From positions 219,740,290 through 219,804,289 of the forward strand of contig CM073885.1 in NCBI GenBank assembly GCA_037176705.1: DNA of 64,000 nt. Reading direction: 5' to 3'. Source of the stretch: Molossus alvarezi (Eukaryota; Chordata; Mammalia; Chiroptera; Molossidae). The first letter of the stretch is position 1; every line of letters starts with the position of its first letter. Positions 11,591 through 23,399 of this stretch are shown here, one piece after another. A program made the translations under genes and the position numbers. The notes beneath the pieces are model-generated. The model was not told the DNA's origin and searched no databases. It saw only the letters and a list, made by a program, of their open reading frames with translations.

Positions 11591-12055
11591 AGAATAATCA
11601 GGGAGAAGTCACTTTTTCTAGTACTACATAAATAAAATGCATTCATTCATGATTGGGCAAGTGGAAGGCTAGTAATTCCTTGTGTGGTGCTGAGCCAGGT
11701 TGTAAAGGATAAGAAATAGGAAGGAAATAGAAAAATAGGTACAAAATTTGGGGGTTTGGGTCAGAAAGGACAATGGCTAGCTGGCGGGATGGGATCAAGG
11801 ATGGTACTCTAAGATGGGAAAGAGACAGTCTTATTTGTGGACTGAGGAAGAACCACCAGGGGCAAGGGAAGCTTGAAGACCTAACAAGAATGCATAATTG
11901 ATGGAGTCAGGTGTTAGGCAGGAGGTGTTGATTAAGAACTCTAGAAAAGTTGGCCTTGAACCCAAGATATCCTCTGAGATTAGAAGAAAGAAGAGAAGAA
12001 AGGAAATAAATGTAGGTAAATTTATACAGGGATAGGATGGGGGAGAAGAGACATG
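11591..12055. other. Unassigned sequence
   Basis: Nothing recognised; purine-rich toward the right, up to the next SINE. Confidence 0.35.
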
Positions 12056-12070
12056 GAAATTGAGCAGGAG

Positions 12071-12327
12071 GCCCTGGCCAGTTTGGCTCAGCGGTTAGAG
12101 TGTCGGCCTGCGGTCCGGAGAGACCTGGGTTCGGTTCCCGCTAAGGGCACGTACTTCGGTTGCAGGTTGTCCCCGGCCCTGGTTGGTCGTGCGGGTGGCA
12201 GCCACTCGATGTGTCCCTTCACGTCAATGTTTCTCACTCTCTCTCCCTTCCTCTCTCTCCCTCCCACTCTATCTGTACAAAAAAATGGAAAAATATCCTC
12301 GGGTGAGGATAAAAAAAAAAAAAAAAA
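12071..12327 (+). mobile_element. VES SINE
   Basis: A complete copy from GCCCTGGCCAGTTTGGCTCA to poly-A. Perfect 15-bp duplication GAAATTGAGCAGGAG at 12056-12070 and 12328-12342. Confidence 0.95.
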
Positions 12328-12342
12328 GAAATTGAGCAGGAG

Positions 12343-12639
12343 ACATGGCAAGTGGAGTTTTGGAGTTGTGACTGAGGAAGAAGGTCAAAGAAGTACACTG
12401 TAGTCATTCACAGTCAGTTTACTGAACTAGTCTAAACTCTACAGATATTGTTACTTTCTTTTATTCTCTGACCCCAGTCGTGCTATGTCCAGTCATTATT
12501 TTCCTAGATGATACCATAAATGTAACCCGACTGAGTCCAATCCAGTTTAAAACTCATACCACCAGGTCAGGTTTGAGATAAGAATAGGGAAGGAGGTGAG
12601 ATGTAGGGTCTAGCCTCTGGTAGTGGGGTGTTGAGCAGG
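12343..12639. other. Unassigned sequence
   Basis: No recognised feature. Confidence 0.35.
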
Positions 12640-13975
12640 TTCTCTCTTTTTTTCCCTCGTCTGATTCAAGGTCCTCTAGTGGAAACTCAACAGAAGGAGT
12701 TAAAGATGAAGAACAAAAGTCTTTCTGCTCAGTTGGACCCTTGGTTGCAATCCTTTGCAAGTATTTCTGCTGCCTTTCCTTGGAGCCACATTACTGAGCT
12801 CACTGGAGTGACCTATGGTACAGTCACCTGTCACAGGTCATCTGACTCCAGAGATACCTCCACCAAATTCCCAGCCACATTCTTGCTCCCAGTCATATTG
12901 TACCCTGTTCTTTCTCTGGAGGCAACCTATCCCATCCTGCAGGATCTGTGTGGTTCTGCAGGGGTCAGCCTAGTGAATTAAATAGAGCCATGATGGGGAC
13001 TACCAACCCTGCATCACTTAAATCCTTAAGTGTGACACTTATTTTCACCAATGGAAGTCTTTCCAGCATCTTCTATTTGGCCTATAGGTAAGAGATATCA
13101 TAGTGAAGAAGGCCAAGAACTTGATGTGGGGATTGCTCCAAATTCCAAGCCAATTCCAGTATATTCAAGGACTAGGGACATGACCACTGGGCTGATCCAG
13201 GGACAAAGTGGACCTCTAATAAGCTGAGCTTTGGCCAAGACTGTATACATATGGCCCTAATATGTCCCCACTCTATCAGGGAGCCATGATGACACTCTGG
13301 ATCTCCAATGTCGATGGAGCTTAGCCAAAATAAGAATGAAGACTATTTGATACTTATCAAACATGCTATGTATTCTATCAGCTAGTGCATTGTCCTTTAC
13401 CAGTGTACACTCACCAGAGAAACCATTTAATAATTGGAGCACTGTCTTATGGCCGGCTGTCTAGACTCCATCCACCACCAATGATAAAGTCCTGATGGCT
13501 AGCTGGACCGTGAATAATCTAGCCTAAACTGAACACCATATTATCACCTGCTTTCTTGGACCACTCCTGACACCAGCCGTCTCAGGTGAGGTTCTCCAGA
13601 CAGATGCTCAGAAAGAATTGGTGTGGGGGGTATTTGTTAGGGATGGACACTTATGGAAGGGCAAGGTAAGTACAAGAGTTAGCCAGAGGGAAAAGTCAAA
13701 CTGCAATGGAGACCTGGAAAACCTCAGCCAGTCCCAGAGAGTTCTGGAGGATATACTACTCAGTTGCCCCACAGTGGACCCAAATGGCCAGGCCTTTATG
13801 CTTCCAATACAATCGATTTTTAGACGTAGAAGGGTTATACCTCAGAGTGGTGTGTCTCTGCAGCCAGGGAAAACTTTGAAAGAGCAGACAGCTGGAGACA
13901 ACGCCTCCAGGAGCTAGGACAAGTCATTCCTTAAAGGAGAATCTTAACATCCTAGTAAAAATAAAAGAGCCAGCC

Positions 13976-14156
13976 CAACCAGCGTGGCTCAGTGGCTGAG
14001 CATCGACCCATGCACCAAGAGGTCACCAATTCAATTCCCAGTCTGGGGGGGGCACGCAGGAGGCAGCCAATCAATGATCGCTCTCATTGATGTTTCTCTC
14101 TCCCTCTCCCTCTCCCTTCCTCTCTCTCTCTCAAATCAATAAAGAAAGAAAAAGTG
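13976..14156 (+). mobile_element. Ves-type SINE with internal deletion
   Basis: Head 'caaccagcgtggctcagtgg', tail 'aaatcaataaag'. Near-identical flanks ATAAAAGAGCCAGCC (13961-13975) and ATAAAGGAGCCATCC (about 14157-14171). The block between 'cccagtctgggg' and 'gcacgcaggaggcagcc' is shortened relative to sister copies. Confidence 0.88.
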
Positions 14157-14713
14157 ATAAAGGAGCCATCCTAACAGGGTACCATATAAGCACAAAAAAG
14201 GATTACCAAAGTATTTCTGGTATTTCCACCTTATTTATAGTAGGCTGGGTACTGAGGAAATAGCCAAAGTTTCAGATTTGGGTAAGCTATCTATCATGGA
14301 ACTATCATATAAGACCAGGGAATCAAAACTGCAATTATTTCCCCAGGATGGCCTGGAAGATGCTCCCCTCACTGAAGAAATAAGAATTATGCTAGCAAGG
14401 GGAGCTTTGGAATCTTTAATAAATTCAGTGCTGGCTGTCCTGTGTAGGCCAAGGTTGATGACAAAGGGAGCACTGCTATAGAACTGTCATCATGGGTGAC
14501 AGGGCTCTTGACTAGCAGCAGCAATAAGTCAGCATTTGACTGGCAGAAGCAAGGTGGACGGAATTACTTTGCGAGGCAGCAGAGCCGCAGTGACTGACTG
14601 GCCCTGAACCACAGGATCCCTGGTGATGGCTAATAAACCACCGCACGTCTAAAGGTGAAATAGACAGCCAATAAGAGCACTGCTGGAACTTGTAATTAAA
14701 TATATATATTCAG

Positions 14714-14915
14714 TGCGGCTGGTGTGGCTCAGTGGGTGAGTGTCGACCCATGCACCAAGAGGTCACCAGTTTGATTCCCGGTCAGGGCACATGCCCAGGT
14801 TGTGGGCCAGATCCCCAGTGTGGGGCATGCAGGAGGCAGCCAATCAATGTTCTCTCTCATTGATGTTTTCTATCCCTCTCACTCCTCTCTCTCTAAAATC
14901 AATAAAGAGAAAAAA

Positions 14916-14950
<35 letters not shown>
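14714..14950 (+). mobile_element. Ves-type SINE followed by (GT)n
   Basis: Head 'gcggctggtgtggctcagtg', tail 'aaaatcaataaagag'. The tail runs into a 16-unit GT repeat at 14919-14950, which probably grew from the A-rich tail. No convincing target duplication was found. Confidence 0.88.
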
Positions 14951-14952
<2 letters not shown>

Positions 14953-15749
14953 TCATTCAGAGGCCTACCCTAGAGGCAAAAGCTACTTCGGGCAGTTACT
15001 ATATATATATGTTAATTCTATATTTTTATTTTTTCTTTTAAGTCTGCCAGTATCTGTTAAACCAATTCCTGTAATTAAATTATGTTCAAATAACTGGTAT
15101 GGTTTCTGTTTTCTTGACTGAGCCCTACAAATATGGGATGCAATACAATATTGCATTATAGTTTTTAAATGAGTTCTTTTGCCACATGCCCTAATATTCC
15201 TGATTATGAAGGGAAAACAGGGCTCTTATTACACAATGAGACTTTATATCTCCCTTTTTGGGAAAGAGGGAATACTTTGGGGTTGCCGTTTTGTTGGATA
15301 GAAACGAGTTATCACTGCTGTTGGGAATGTGATGTGTCTATGGGCTGTGAGTAGATGTTAAGAAACCAAAGGGGGAGATTATGGTAGATACTCGAGGCCA
15401 TGGAGCAGAAGTAGCACGGGCTTCCGGCCTCTGGACACTGCTGTGGTGGTGCAGCTTTGAGCAGAGTCCAGTGCTAGCCCCCTGATTTTAAGTTCCTTAG
15501 GGCCTTCTAAGCACTTTGTGAAGACCTAATTCCTTGTATTATAGTCCTGCTTGGAATACCTGGAGGTTTGGTGTTGACTGCATTAAATCTTGTCTGAAAC
15601 TAAACCTAGGGTGATTGATTTACAGGATGGCTAGTAAATTGATACATCCTGGCACAAAAAGGTAAGTTTGATCAGACCTCTTATATACTCATCCTGAGAA
15701 ATACCAAGAGGAAGAGGCAGTTAAAGATCTGAAAGATTGTGAGGGAGAG

Positions 15750-15966
15750 CTGTCTATAGCAGGGGTTGGTAAATTAACACCCCTGGACAAACCCAGCCCA
15801 CTCCCAGTTTGAGTTTCACCGGAATCCAGCCGCACGCATTTGCTTGTGTGTCGTCTCTGGCAGCCTTCACACTACAAGAGTTCAGTAGTTGAGACAAAGA
15901 TTGCACGGCCTGCAAAGCCTGAAGTGTGTGCCCTGCCCCTTTCAGAATGAGGCTCACCACCCCCAG
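15750..15966 (+). mobile_element. hAT-type nonautonomous DNA transposon relic
   Basis: It begins CAGGGGTTGGTAAATTAACA and carries 'ctggcagccttcacactaca' and 'tgagacaaagattgcacggc', the layout of a common mammalian hAT-Charlie derived element. It ends near 'cacccccagg'. The subfamily is not named with certainty. Confidence 0.7.
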
Positions 15967-16960
15967 GCCAGAAAGTTGTGATAGGCCCCTGGTTTCTGCT
16001 CACAGTTCTTATGGCTATGCCCTTCTCACACACCAAACCCATAATTTGAAGGTACTTGACTAAGGCTGTGCCTTGCAATATAAAGAAGCCAAAAGCAAGA
16101 GAATTGGAAACCATAAAAAAAAAAAAAAAATGAAACCATGAATCATGAAAGCAAGAGGTTCCTCTTATTAGACAGACAAACAGCACTGATGACTCACTGA
16201 GCTGCACCAGCCTTCCCCACAAGACAGGTGGAATCGAGCTTGGATCAGCCATGTCACACACACCGTCAGACCGATTCCAAAGCTCGCAGAGTTCCCCACA
16301 ATTTAGGGACCCCGCTATTTAGTCACTATCCTTTTAGACACCAAGTTTTTATATATCTGCCACCAACATTTCAACATTAAATTAGGAAAAGATAGAAATG
16401 TTTTTACTGCCAGTTAGAACTTCCAATCAACACTAGAGAATCAGTGTTCTCACATCTATTCCAATAAAAAGCAGAGAAACTTGGTTTTTGAATTTATATA
16501 TCAAAAAGCTATGCAGGAAAATGAATACGTTTAGCCATTTTGAAATGTGAAAAGTATGGTTCACAAACCCCCATTACTACCTTTTCCAATCCCCCAAAGT
16601 TCTAAAACCCTAAGTCAGGAACCAGTGTCCGAAGTTCAAGGACTTCTGTTTAAAAAAAAAAAAAACATTAAGTATGGCAGGAGTTTTGCTTTCACTTATG
16701 ATGTAGAAAGTGATAAGACAGTTTCCCTCATTGCAACAAGGAGAAAAAACAAATATTCTATAAGACCATAACTGTCCTGGAAGCCCACGAGCTGAGATAA
16801 CAAAACATAAGGAATTCCAAAGAATGACAGGCCCTTCCCTACGTCCTCTCTCCTTGGATGGTTTCACCTTTGTCAGAGCACAGAATGACGAGGGGCCCAC
16901 AGGCCATAGTTTGCCAGCCCCTCTTCCAGACAGACAGATGAGGAAAAGTGGGAGAACGCA
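15967..16960. other. Unassigned sequence
   Basis: No gene or repeat is recognised. Two short A-runs (16117-16131, 16652-16664) are the only simple features. Confidence 0.35.
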
Positions 16961-17880
16961 AGTTACTAATATCGAAAAAGAGGTGACGTCACTCCAGATT
17001 CCACAGAAGGAAAGAGGAAATACAGGAGATATTATGCCAATGATTTAACAACTTATATGAAATAGATAAGTTCCTGGATAGATGGACAAACTGGCAAAGG
17101 TCACTCAAGAAATAGGTAACCTGAATGACCCTTTACCTATTGAAGAAACAGAACGTAGTTAAACTCTGCCACAGGGAAACTCGAGGCCCAGAAGAATTCA
17201 GAGAAATTCTAACAGGTCAGAGAGAAATGAAACCAATTCTCCACCAAGACTCCCAGAACACTGAAGAGGAAGGAACACTTCACAACTTATTCTATGAAGA
17301 CAACATCACTCTCCTACCAAAAGCGGTCAACGATATCACAAAATGCAACAAGCCAGTCTCCTTTATGACCAAAGATGAAAAAATTCTAAACAAAATCAAA
17401 TCCAACTCAAAAGTAAATCAAATTCAGTAGCATTCAACATTGTCCTGTAGGTTCTTACCAGTTTGTAAAGAAGTAGAACTATCATTATGCATAGGCAACA
17501 TAATCACTGCTCAATGCCAGAAAATTTAAAAGATATACTAGACCCAGTAAATAAGTTTTTAGGATACAAGGTCAATATACGTAAATGTTATTTTTATATT
17601 CCTTTAACAGATTTTTCTATATTACAATGAGGAACAGGTAAAAATTGACATTTACAATAGCATAAGATAACATGAAATACTTAGAAATCTTGTTAGACTT
17701 GTGTCTATGTTAACCTATAAAACATTGTCAAAGTATACCTAAATAAATGAAACACTATACCTTACTCATGGGCCAGAAAACTCAATATTATTAAGACATC
17801 AGAAATTTCCCCAAATTGATCAATAGATTCAAGCAATCCCAATCAAAATCCCAGAAGGCTTTTTAAAATAAGATTGACAC
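16961..17880 (+). repeat. Old L1 ORF2 relic
   Basis: Scrambled ORF2 phrases are legible: 'tggcaaaggtcactcaagaa', 'aacttattctatgaagacaa' and 'tcaagcaatcccaatcaaaa'. Pieces of the linker, RT and post-RT region follow in the correct order, with large losses including the catalytic block. It is much older than the L1s at 1.3, 31.8 and 45.3 kb. Confidence 0.7.
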
Positions 17881-18447
17881 ACTGGGTCTGAGAGATGATA
17901 TATCCATTCAAAATAAAACAGATCACTGTTTTTCTGTACTCCCCTCCATAAGCATTTCCCATCCTTCTTTGCTCTTCTGCACGCCCAGTTGGGCCCATTG
18001 CTTGCTCTTGGGTTTGACAATAGGAGGCACCTGAGGAGATTAGTGGATGATTAATTCCCACATTCCCCCTCTGCCTCAGCACTTCAGTATTTCTAGCAGC
18101 TCCATTCCCCCTTTATGACCAGGGCTCCTGATGAGCAGCTACCTTCCATAAACCCCCCTTACCTGACTCAGTTTACACCTTTCCTCCCCACTGCACTAGC
18201 ATTTCCCAGTGGTAATGGCCTCCACTTGCACTAGCTCCTGGATGTTGTCACATCCTTATTAAGGTAACCCTTCTCCCATCTCTGCAAACATTCACCACAA
18301 AGTCTAAGTCTTTACAGAACGTTCTTGTTTTCTTCCGGGACCCTGATCATCCTCATGAAGTCTTTATGAACAGGATTTGTGAGTATATTTTCAATTGCTA
18401 TATTAGATTATATTCAAGGTAATAATCAACATGTATATTGACCAATT
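17881..18447. other. Unassigned sequence
   Basis: No recognised gene or repeat; moderately C-rich. Confidence 0.35.
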
Positions 18448-18465
18448 AAAAGTATACCTGAACAG

Positions 18466-18721
18466 CCCTGGCCAGTTTGGCTCAGCGGTTAGAGCATCAG
18501 CCTGTGGTCCAGAGAGACTCAGGTTCAGTTCCCGCTAAGGGCGCGTACCTCAGTTGCAGTTTGTCCCCGGCCCTGGTTGGGTTGTGCAGGTAGCAGCCAC
18601 TCGATGTGTCCCTTTCACATGGATGTTTCTCTCTCTCTTCCTCTCTCTTCCTCCCACTCTATCTGAAAAAAAAAAAAAAAAAATGGAAAAATGTCCTCAG
18701 GTAAGAATTAAAAAAAACAAA
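18466..18721 (+). mobile_element. VES SINE
   Basis: Complete copy. Perfect 18-bp duplication AAAAGTATACCTGAACAG at 18448-18465 and 18722-18739. Confidence 0.95.
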
Positions 18722-18739
18722 AAAAGTATACCTGAACAG

Positions 18740-19222
18740 CTAGAAGAGAAAGATAAGTTCATGTAACACATAAAAAGATTTCTCTTTGGGGAGAAATAAT
18801 TCAAAATTCCCTTCCTTCCTTCATGTTTTCGGACCTAGTAAATAATACCAATCACATAGCATTCACTGAAATTTGACCGAACTGAAGATACAGACTAATT
18901 CCTGCAGCCAGTTTTCAGTGTCACTGTATATCAAGGAAGTTCTAGGGAAAAAAATAAAATGATTTCCAGTAATCTTTCTTTATTTAATTTGTGACTTTGA
19001 AAACCTAACAGTCCTCAGAAATCTTTATTCTTATGCTGCTTTATTTTTCTTACTGTTTTTCTAATTAAGTAACTAATTAGGCTTTACTGCAAACTAATGT
19101 CTTCTATCACACTGCTATTTTTAGAGATGGAAAATAAGCAGTGATTTGCCTTGCTGTAGTTGTAGTTACTTTTAAATATTAATCTAATAGTATTATTATG
19201 CCTACATATAATGTTTAACATG
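18740..19222. other. Unassigned AT-rich sequence
   Basis: No recognised feature. Confidence 0.35.
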
Positions 19223-19236
19223 AAAGTAAATATATG

Positions 19237-19339
19237 ACCTTCCGGTCAAGATGGCGGCGTAGGTAAACGCAGTACCGCGTCCTCCCACAACCACATCTGT
19301 AATACATTCAACAATAAAGATCAAAAAATAAAATAAAAT
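19237..19339 (+). mobile_element. Minimal retrocopy of an L1 5' leader
   Basis: Only 103 bp long. It opens CTTCCGGTCAAGATGGCGGC, an L1 5'UTR-like start. It continues 'gtcctcccacaaccacatct', which aligns with the old L1 leader near 23,200. It ends with AATAAA and an A-rich tail. Flanking duplication AAAGTAAATATATG (19223-19236) and AAAGTAAATACATG (19340-19353) has one mismatch. This fits an L1 transcript polyadenylated about 90 nt from its start and then inserted. Confidence 0.75.
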
Positions 19340-19353
19340 AAAGTAAATACATG

Positions 19354-20768
19354 CATTTTCTTTATTAGAATATGCTAATGTTGAAAAAAGCAGTTCAAGA
19401 TTTTGTTTTGTTACTGAGAAGTGGCTTTGAATAACATCAATTCTGGCCCTTAATGTGTGTATTCTTAAAATAGTCCTGTGAGCTTTAAGAGCCAGTAAAT
19501 GTTTCACAAGTACATCAGACCAAATTGATCCTGTTGTTAAATTTGCTCAGCCTCACTGCCTCTTCAGACTTGGACCTTGGCTGCAGGCTCAGTGGAGAGC
19601 CCTAACTTCCATCATCATTTCCTCTCTGGCTTTTTCATCCCACTATGTTCCCCCAGGAAGAAGGCAGGACTCTGACACTGTGCATAGCACCTGCCATGGG
19701 GACCAAGCCCAGCCTGACGGGTCTCAGAGGCTCCAGCTCCCCTTATCACTTGTGGACTCGGGCAGAACACCATGAGCCATGGGGAATGAGACCTGGCTTT
19801 TCCAGCAGCTGCCTAGAGGGGCCAGGTGACAACCTGGAGGTGCAGAGGATTTGATGCCAATAGGAAATGAGAGATAAGTGGAAGCTAATAGATAGATAAT
19901 TCGCCTTCCATCCCTCCAGACTAGCCACTAAGGACTTTCATACTTTGGAAAAAAAACAGACATTGTTGAGGACATGGAGATTTTTCATCCAGATTCCCAT
20001 TCAAGGACAGACTTGCTTCTAAACTGGGGAAGTACTATTTGCAGACAGCCTCTAAATGATCCCTGCAGAGAACTCAGTCACCAAAGGTCACACCCTTCCA
20101 GGGTAGCCTGGACCTGGTGCCTGACCATTGTGTCCTGATGCAGGACACCGATGAGCAATAGAAGCTCCAGAGTTCTCCACCCGGTCGGGCCAGCCTGCAT
20201 CACATTTCAGTTCTCTCTGCCAAGTCCTGCCTCCTTTCCTGCCCAGGTGGAGATTCCTTATACACACTTTGTATCCCAGACTCCATCTGAGCAGTGACTT
20301 CAAGAGAACCCAAGCTGTGATCAACATGATCAGCAAAACATGACCAGTTTGGTAACACAGCACATAGCACGTTTTTGCTTTTCCTTTTTCTGAAACTCCG
20401 GAAAAGTGAAGTTAAAGCAGAAAAGCAGGATGGAAAGCAAAAATACAAAGTTAGAAATTGATATGTGATTTCTGGGATTTCTAGTTAGAGAACAAGATTG
20501 TCAGGCCTGGATTTTTTAAGCACTTGCATATGATATTTAAGTATCTGATCCCTTAAGTTTTAAGTGTATCAATTTTAAAGTAAAAAAAATAGAAAAACAG
20601 GAACTAGGAATGTATCAACAAAATAGCTACCATAGTTAAAAGTCAAGAAAAGATGATTACTTGAGATAAAGTCATTACCTAATTTTAACAACTTTCAATG
20701 CACCAGAAATACATTTTAAGGTTATTAGATTCACAGAGACTTAAAGTTTACAATTTAATTAAGATATT
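19354..20768. other. Unassigned sequence
   Basis: No repeat or gene is recognised over 1.4 kb. The frames (19645-19854, 20088-20448) have no domain signature. Confidence 0.35.
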
Positions 20769-20769
20769 G

Positions 20770-21002
20770 GCCCTGGTCCATTTGGCTCAGCAGTTAGAGT
20801 GTTGGCCCAAGGACCCAAGAGTCATAGGTTCAATTCAGCCAAGGGCACATACCTTGGTAGCAGTTCGTCCCCGGCCCTGTTCAGGGTCGTCAATGTGTCC
20901 CTCTCACAGCAATGTTTCTCTCTCTCTCTCTACCCTTCCCTCCCATTCTATCTGAGAATAAATGGAAAAATATCCTCCGGTGAGAATTTCAAAAACAAAA
21001 AC
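20770..21002 (+). mobile_element. VES SINE, diverged
   Basis: Head 'gccctggtccatttggctca', a mutated B-box region and a shortened middle lacking the 'ggaggcagccactc' block. Tail 'atggaaaaatatcctccggt'. It lies 9 bp upstream of a second VES in the same direction. No target duplication was found. Confidence 0.85.
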
Positions 21003-21011
21003 AGAAATTGA

Positions 21012-21264
21012 GCCCTGGCCGGTTTGGCTCAGCGGTTAGAGCGTCCGCCTGCGGTCTTGGGAGACCCGGGTTCGGTTCCCGCTAAGGGCGCGTACCTCGG
21101 TTGCAGTTTGTCCCCGGCCCTGGTCGGTTGTGCGGGTGGCAGTTCCTTTCACATCGATGTTTCTCTCTCTCTCTCTGTTCCCTCTCTCCCTCCCACTCTA
21201 CCTGAACAAAAAAATGGGAAAATGTCCTCAGGTGAGGATTAAAAAAAAAAAAAAAAAGAAAGAA
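21012..21264 (+). mobile_element. VES SINE
   Basis: Near-consensus head GCCCTGGCCGGTTTGGCTCA. Duplication AGAAATTGA at 21003-21011 and 21265-21273. It sits directly behind the diverged copy. Confidence 0.93.
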
Positions 21265-21273
21265 AGAAATTGA

Positions 21274-21925
21274 ACAGTCCACCGTTACAGTCAGAAATGC
21301 TAGGCACTGAGGGACACAGCAGCAGACAGTAAGTCCCTACCTCTGTGGAGTTTGCATTCCAATGGGAGAGACCGTCAGAAGGGGATACAGACTATGAAGG
21401 AAACCGCGCAGGATACAGAGGGGGAGTGTGAGGAGGAAGGAAGGCTGTCAATGAATGCAGCAGATCCACTCTGATCTGGCATTAACTGAGATTTAATGAC
21501 CACAGTTTGCAACATTTGCTGTCATGTTCCATTTTTCCTTATTTTACCTGGCACATACAATAGCTTTTGTGTACACTGCTGGGATTTGCACAGTATCCAT
21601 GTTGGGGTTTAGCTCTAAACCAAAAGAGAACTGTCGTGACTTTTACCACAACTCTCTGAGCTTAGAATGCCAGTGACCGAGCACACGAGCTCCGGAATGG
21701 AAGATGGGTGGTTTGGGACTGGTGGGTCCTGAAGGTCTCCCAGCTTATAGTGATCGTAATAAGGAACCAGCCTTGCTTTGAGACAGGGTCAAGAAAACCC
21801 CCAATTAATTGAAAGAATCCAGCAAGTTTTGGTCTAAAAGGTATAATTTTTCTGCCATTCTCCTTTAAAAGTGTATCCACTTTTAAGAAGTGAATATAGT
21901 TCATTGCACTTAAAGTGCTGTCTTA
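21274..21925. other. Unassigned sequence, possibly an ancient repeat
   Basis: The stretch 21290-21440 ('tctgtggagtttgcattcca', 'gggagagaccgtcagaagg') reads like an ancient mammalian interspersed repeat, but I cannot name it. The rest is unassigned. Confidence 0.35.
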
Positions 21926-22100
21926 CACATCTCTTGCTCCTCGTAACTATCTGGTAGATTAGGTATGATCCCTGAAAAATTAGGAAATAAAACTCCCTCA
22001 GACAAAGAAACTCCCTCAAAGACTCATAGCATATAAGTAAAGGTGGGACCTGAACTCAGATCCATTACTTCCAAATATTTACCACATCCATGATTATAGA
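21926..22100 (-). repeat. MIR SINE relic
   Basis: On the plus strand it shows the complement of the MIR core and tRNA part: 'gtaactatctggtagattag', 'aaggtgggacctgaactcag'. Diverged and partial. Confidence 0.55.
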
Positions 22101-23150
22101 AAAATTTTGAGTTGCTGTAGCTTTAGCTTATCTATAAAAGTGATACAATTCTTACTCAACATAAGTTTTATAAGTTCCAAAACGAGTTGCTTATATTATT
22201 TGGTTTATTGGCTTAACAAGGGTATGTAATGTTTTCATTTATATCACAGTATTACAAGAGTTAACAGTTTGAGACTTTGAGATGTTTAGGCAAATGTCCA
22301 AGTAAGTCCTTAACTTCAGGCATGAGATTGAGCTTGGTTTGACAATAAGAACACCTGATGGACTCTGAAGGGCTGGATTTGGACAGATACAGCCTACATT
22401 TCCTCAGTAGAAGTACTCAGCCCAATGGGTCAAATTCTTCTTGCTGTGACAGTGTTTACACAAGGAAGGAAAAGCTCGAATTACACTAGAAATGTTTACA
22501 CAGACGTGGGCTGCAGCCAACAGGCTAGATGTTTGCTTGTCAGTGAGAGAGCAAGGACCCTACTATTTTATATCATACATTATCAACTGTAAAAAAATCC
22601 ACCCCAGAAAAGATACCAAACCCCTGATCTCAGGTTCCACTTTTGGAGAATCCAAAGTGAGACAGTAGTGCTCTATGTAACTGATAGGAACATATCTCCA
22701 AGATACATCAGAAAGAACTATAAATTATTTTGAAAGTGCTATGGTATAAAATAATGTTTGTACGATGATTTTACTTTGTGGAAAATTTAGTATATGTGTA
22801 GAAATTCTGGAAGGTAATAAAAATGCTTTATTTTAGAAAAAGGAATCGTGATTTCTAGGGGAAAGGACAGGGAAGAAACCGAGGTTTTTCAGTGAGTGAT
22901 ATATGTAAACACAAAATTCAAAAGATATTGAAATGTATACAGCAAAAATTTAAAGTTCAAATCAAGCTGATAAAGAAAAAATGAGGTAACAGACTGAGGT
23001 CTAATATCTCCAATATTCAAAAATTTTACAAATAAAACACTTAAAGGTGAGATGTACAGGACATGCATAGGTAATTTATGGGAACACAAGTAGCCGTTGA
23101 GGGTATGAATTAAACTGACATTCACAAGTAAGAAAGGAAATATGCCCTCT
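22101..23150. other. Unassigned sequence
   Basis: No recognised gene or repeat over about 1 kb. Confidence 0.35.
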
Positions 23151-23263
23151 CAGACTTTCTCATTGCAAAAATCCTAGGACTAAACGTGGTGCTCACCTGC
23201 CCTCACAACCACATCAAATTACAAGTAAATTATAGAATAACCGTCATTTAGACCGGCCTGGAA

Positions 23264-23399
23264 TATAAGGTGTCCCCCCCAAAATATATACACACACAAC
23301 TGGAGATTCTATTACATTTTTAAAATGAAACGTATTTTAATAAACAGTGCCTTTATAATTATTCGAGGTAAGTATACATTTTGGGGGGGCACCTGTATA
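23264..23399. mobile_element. Mariner-type MITE, about 136 bp
   Basis: Inverted ends TATAAGGTGTCCCCCCC and the complement of GGGGGGGCACCTGTATA, extended inward by CAAAATRTATAC, with outer TA dinucleotides. The interior is AT-rich and non-coding. The ends match the general GGTG(T)CCC mariner pattern. It interrupts the L1 5'UTR and so is younger than it. Confidence 0.75.

Larger units (their letters stand above)
12640..15625 (+). repeat. Possible ancient LTR-retroelement relic with two SINEs
   Basis: Several stretches (about 12660-13580, 15040-15620) have the look of decayed ERVL/MaLR-type internal or 3' sequence, for example 'gtctgccagtatctgttaaa' and 'tggtttctgttttcttgact'. The frames are short and broken (12628-12981, 13618-13917), so no protein assignment is made. 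Two Ves-type SINEs lie inside. This is recognition of style only; another ancient repeat class is possible. Confidence 0.3.
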
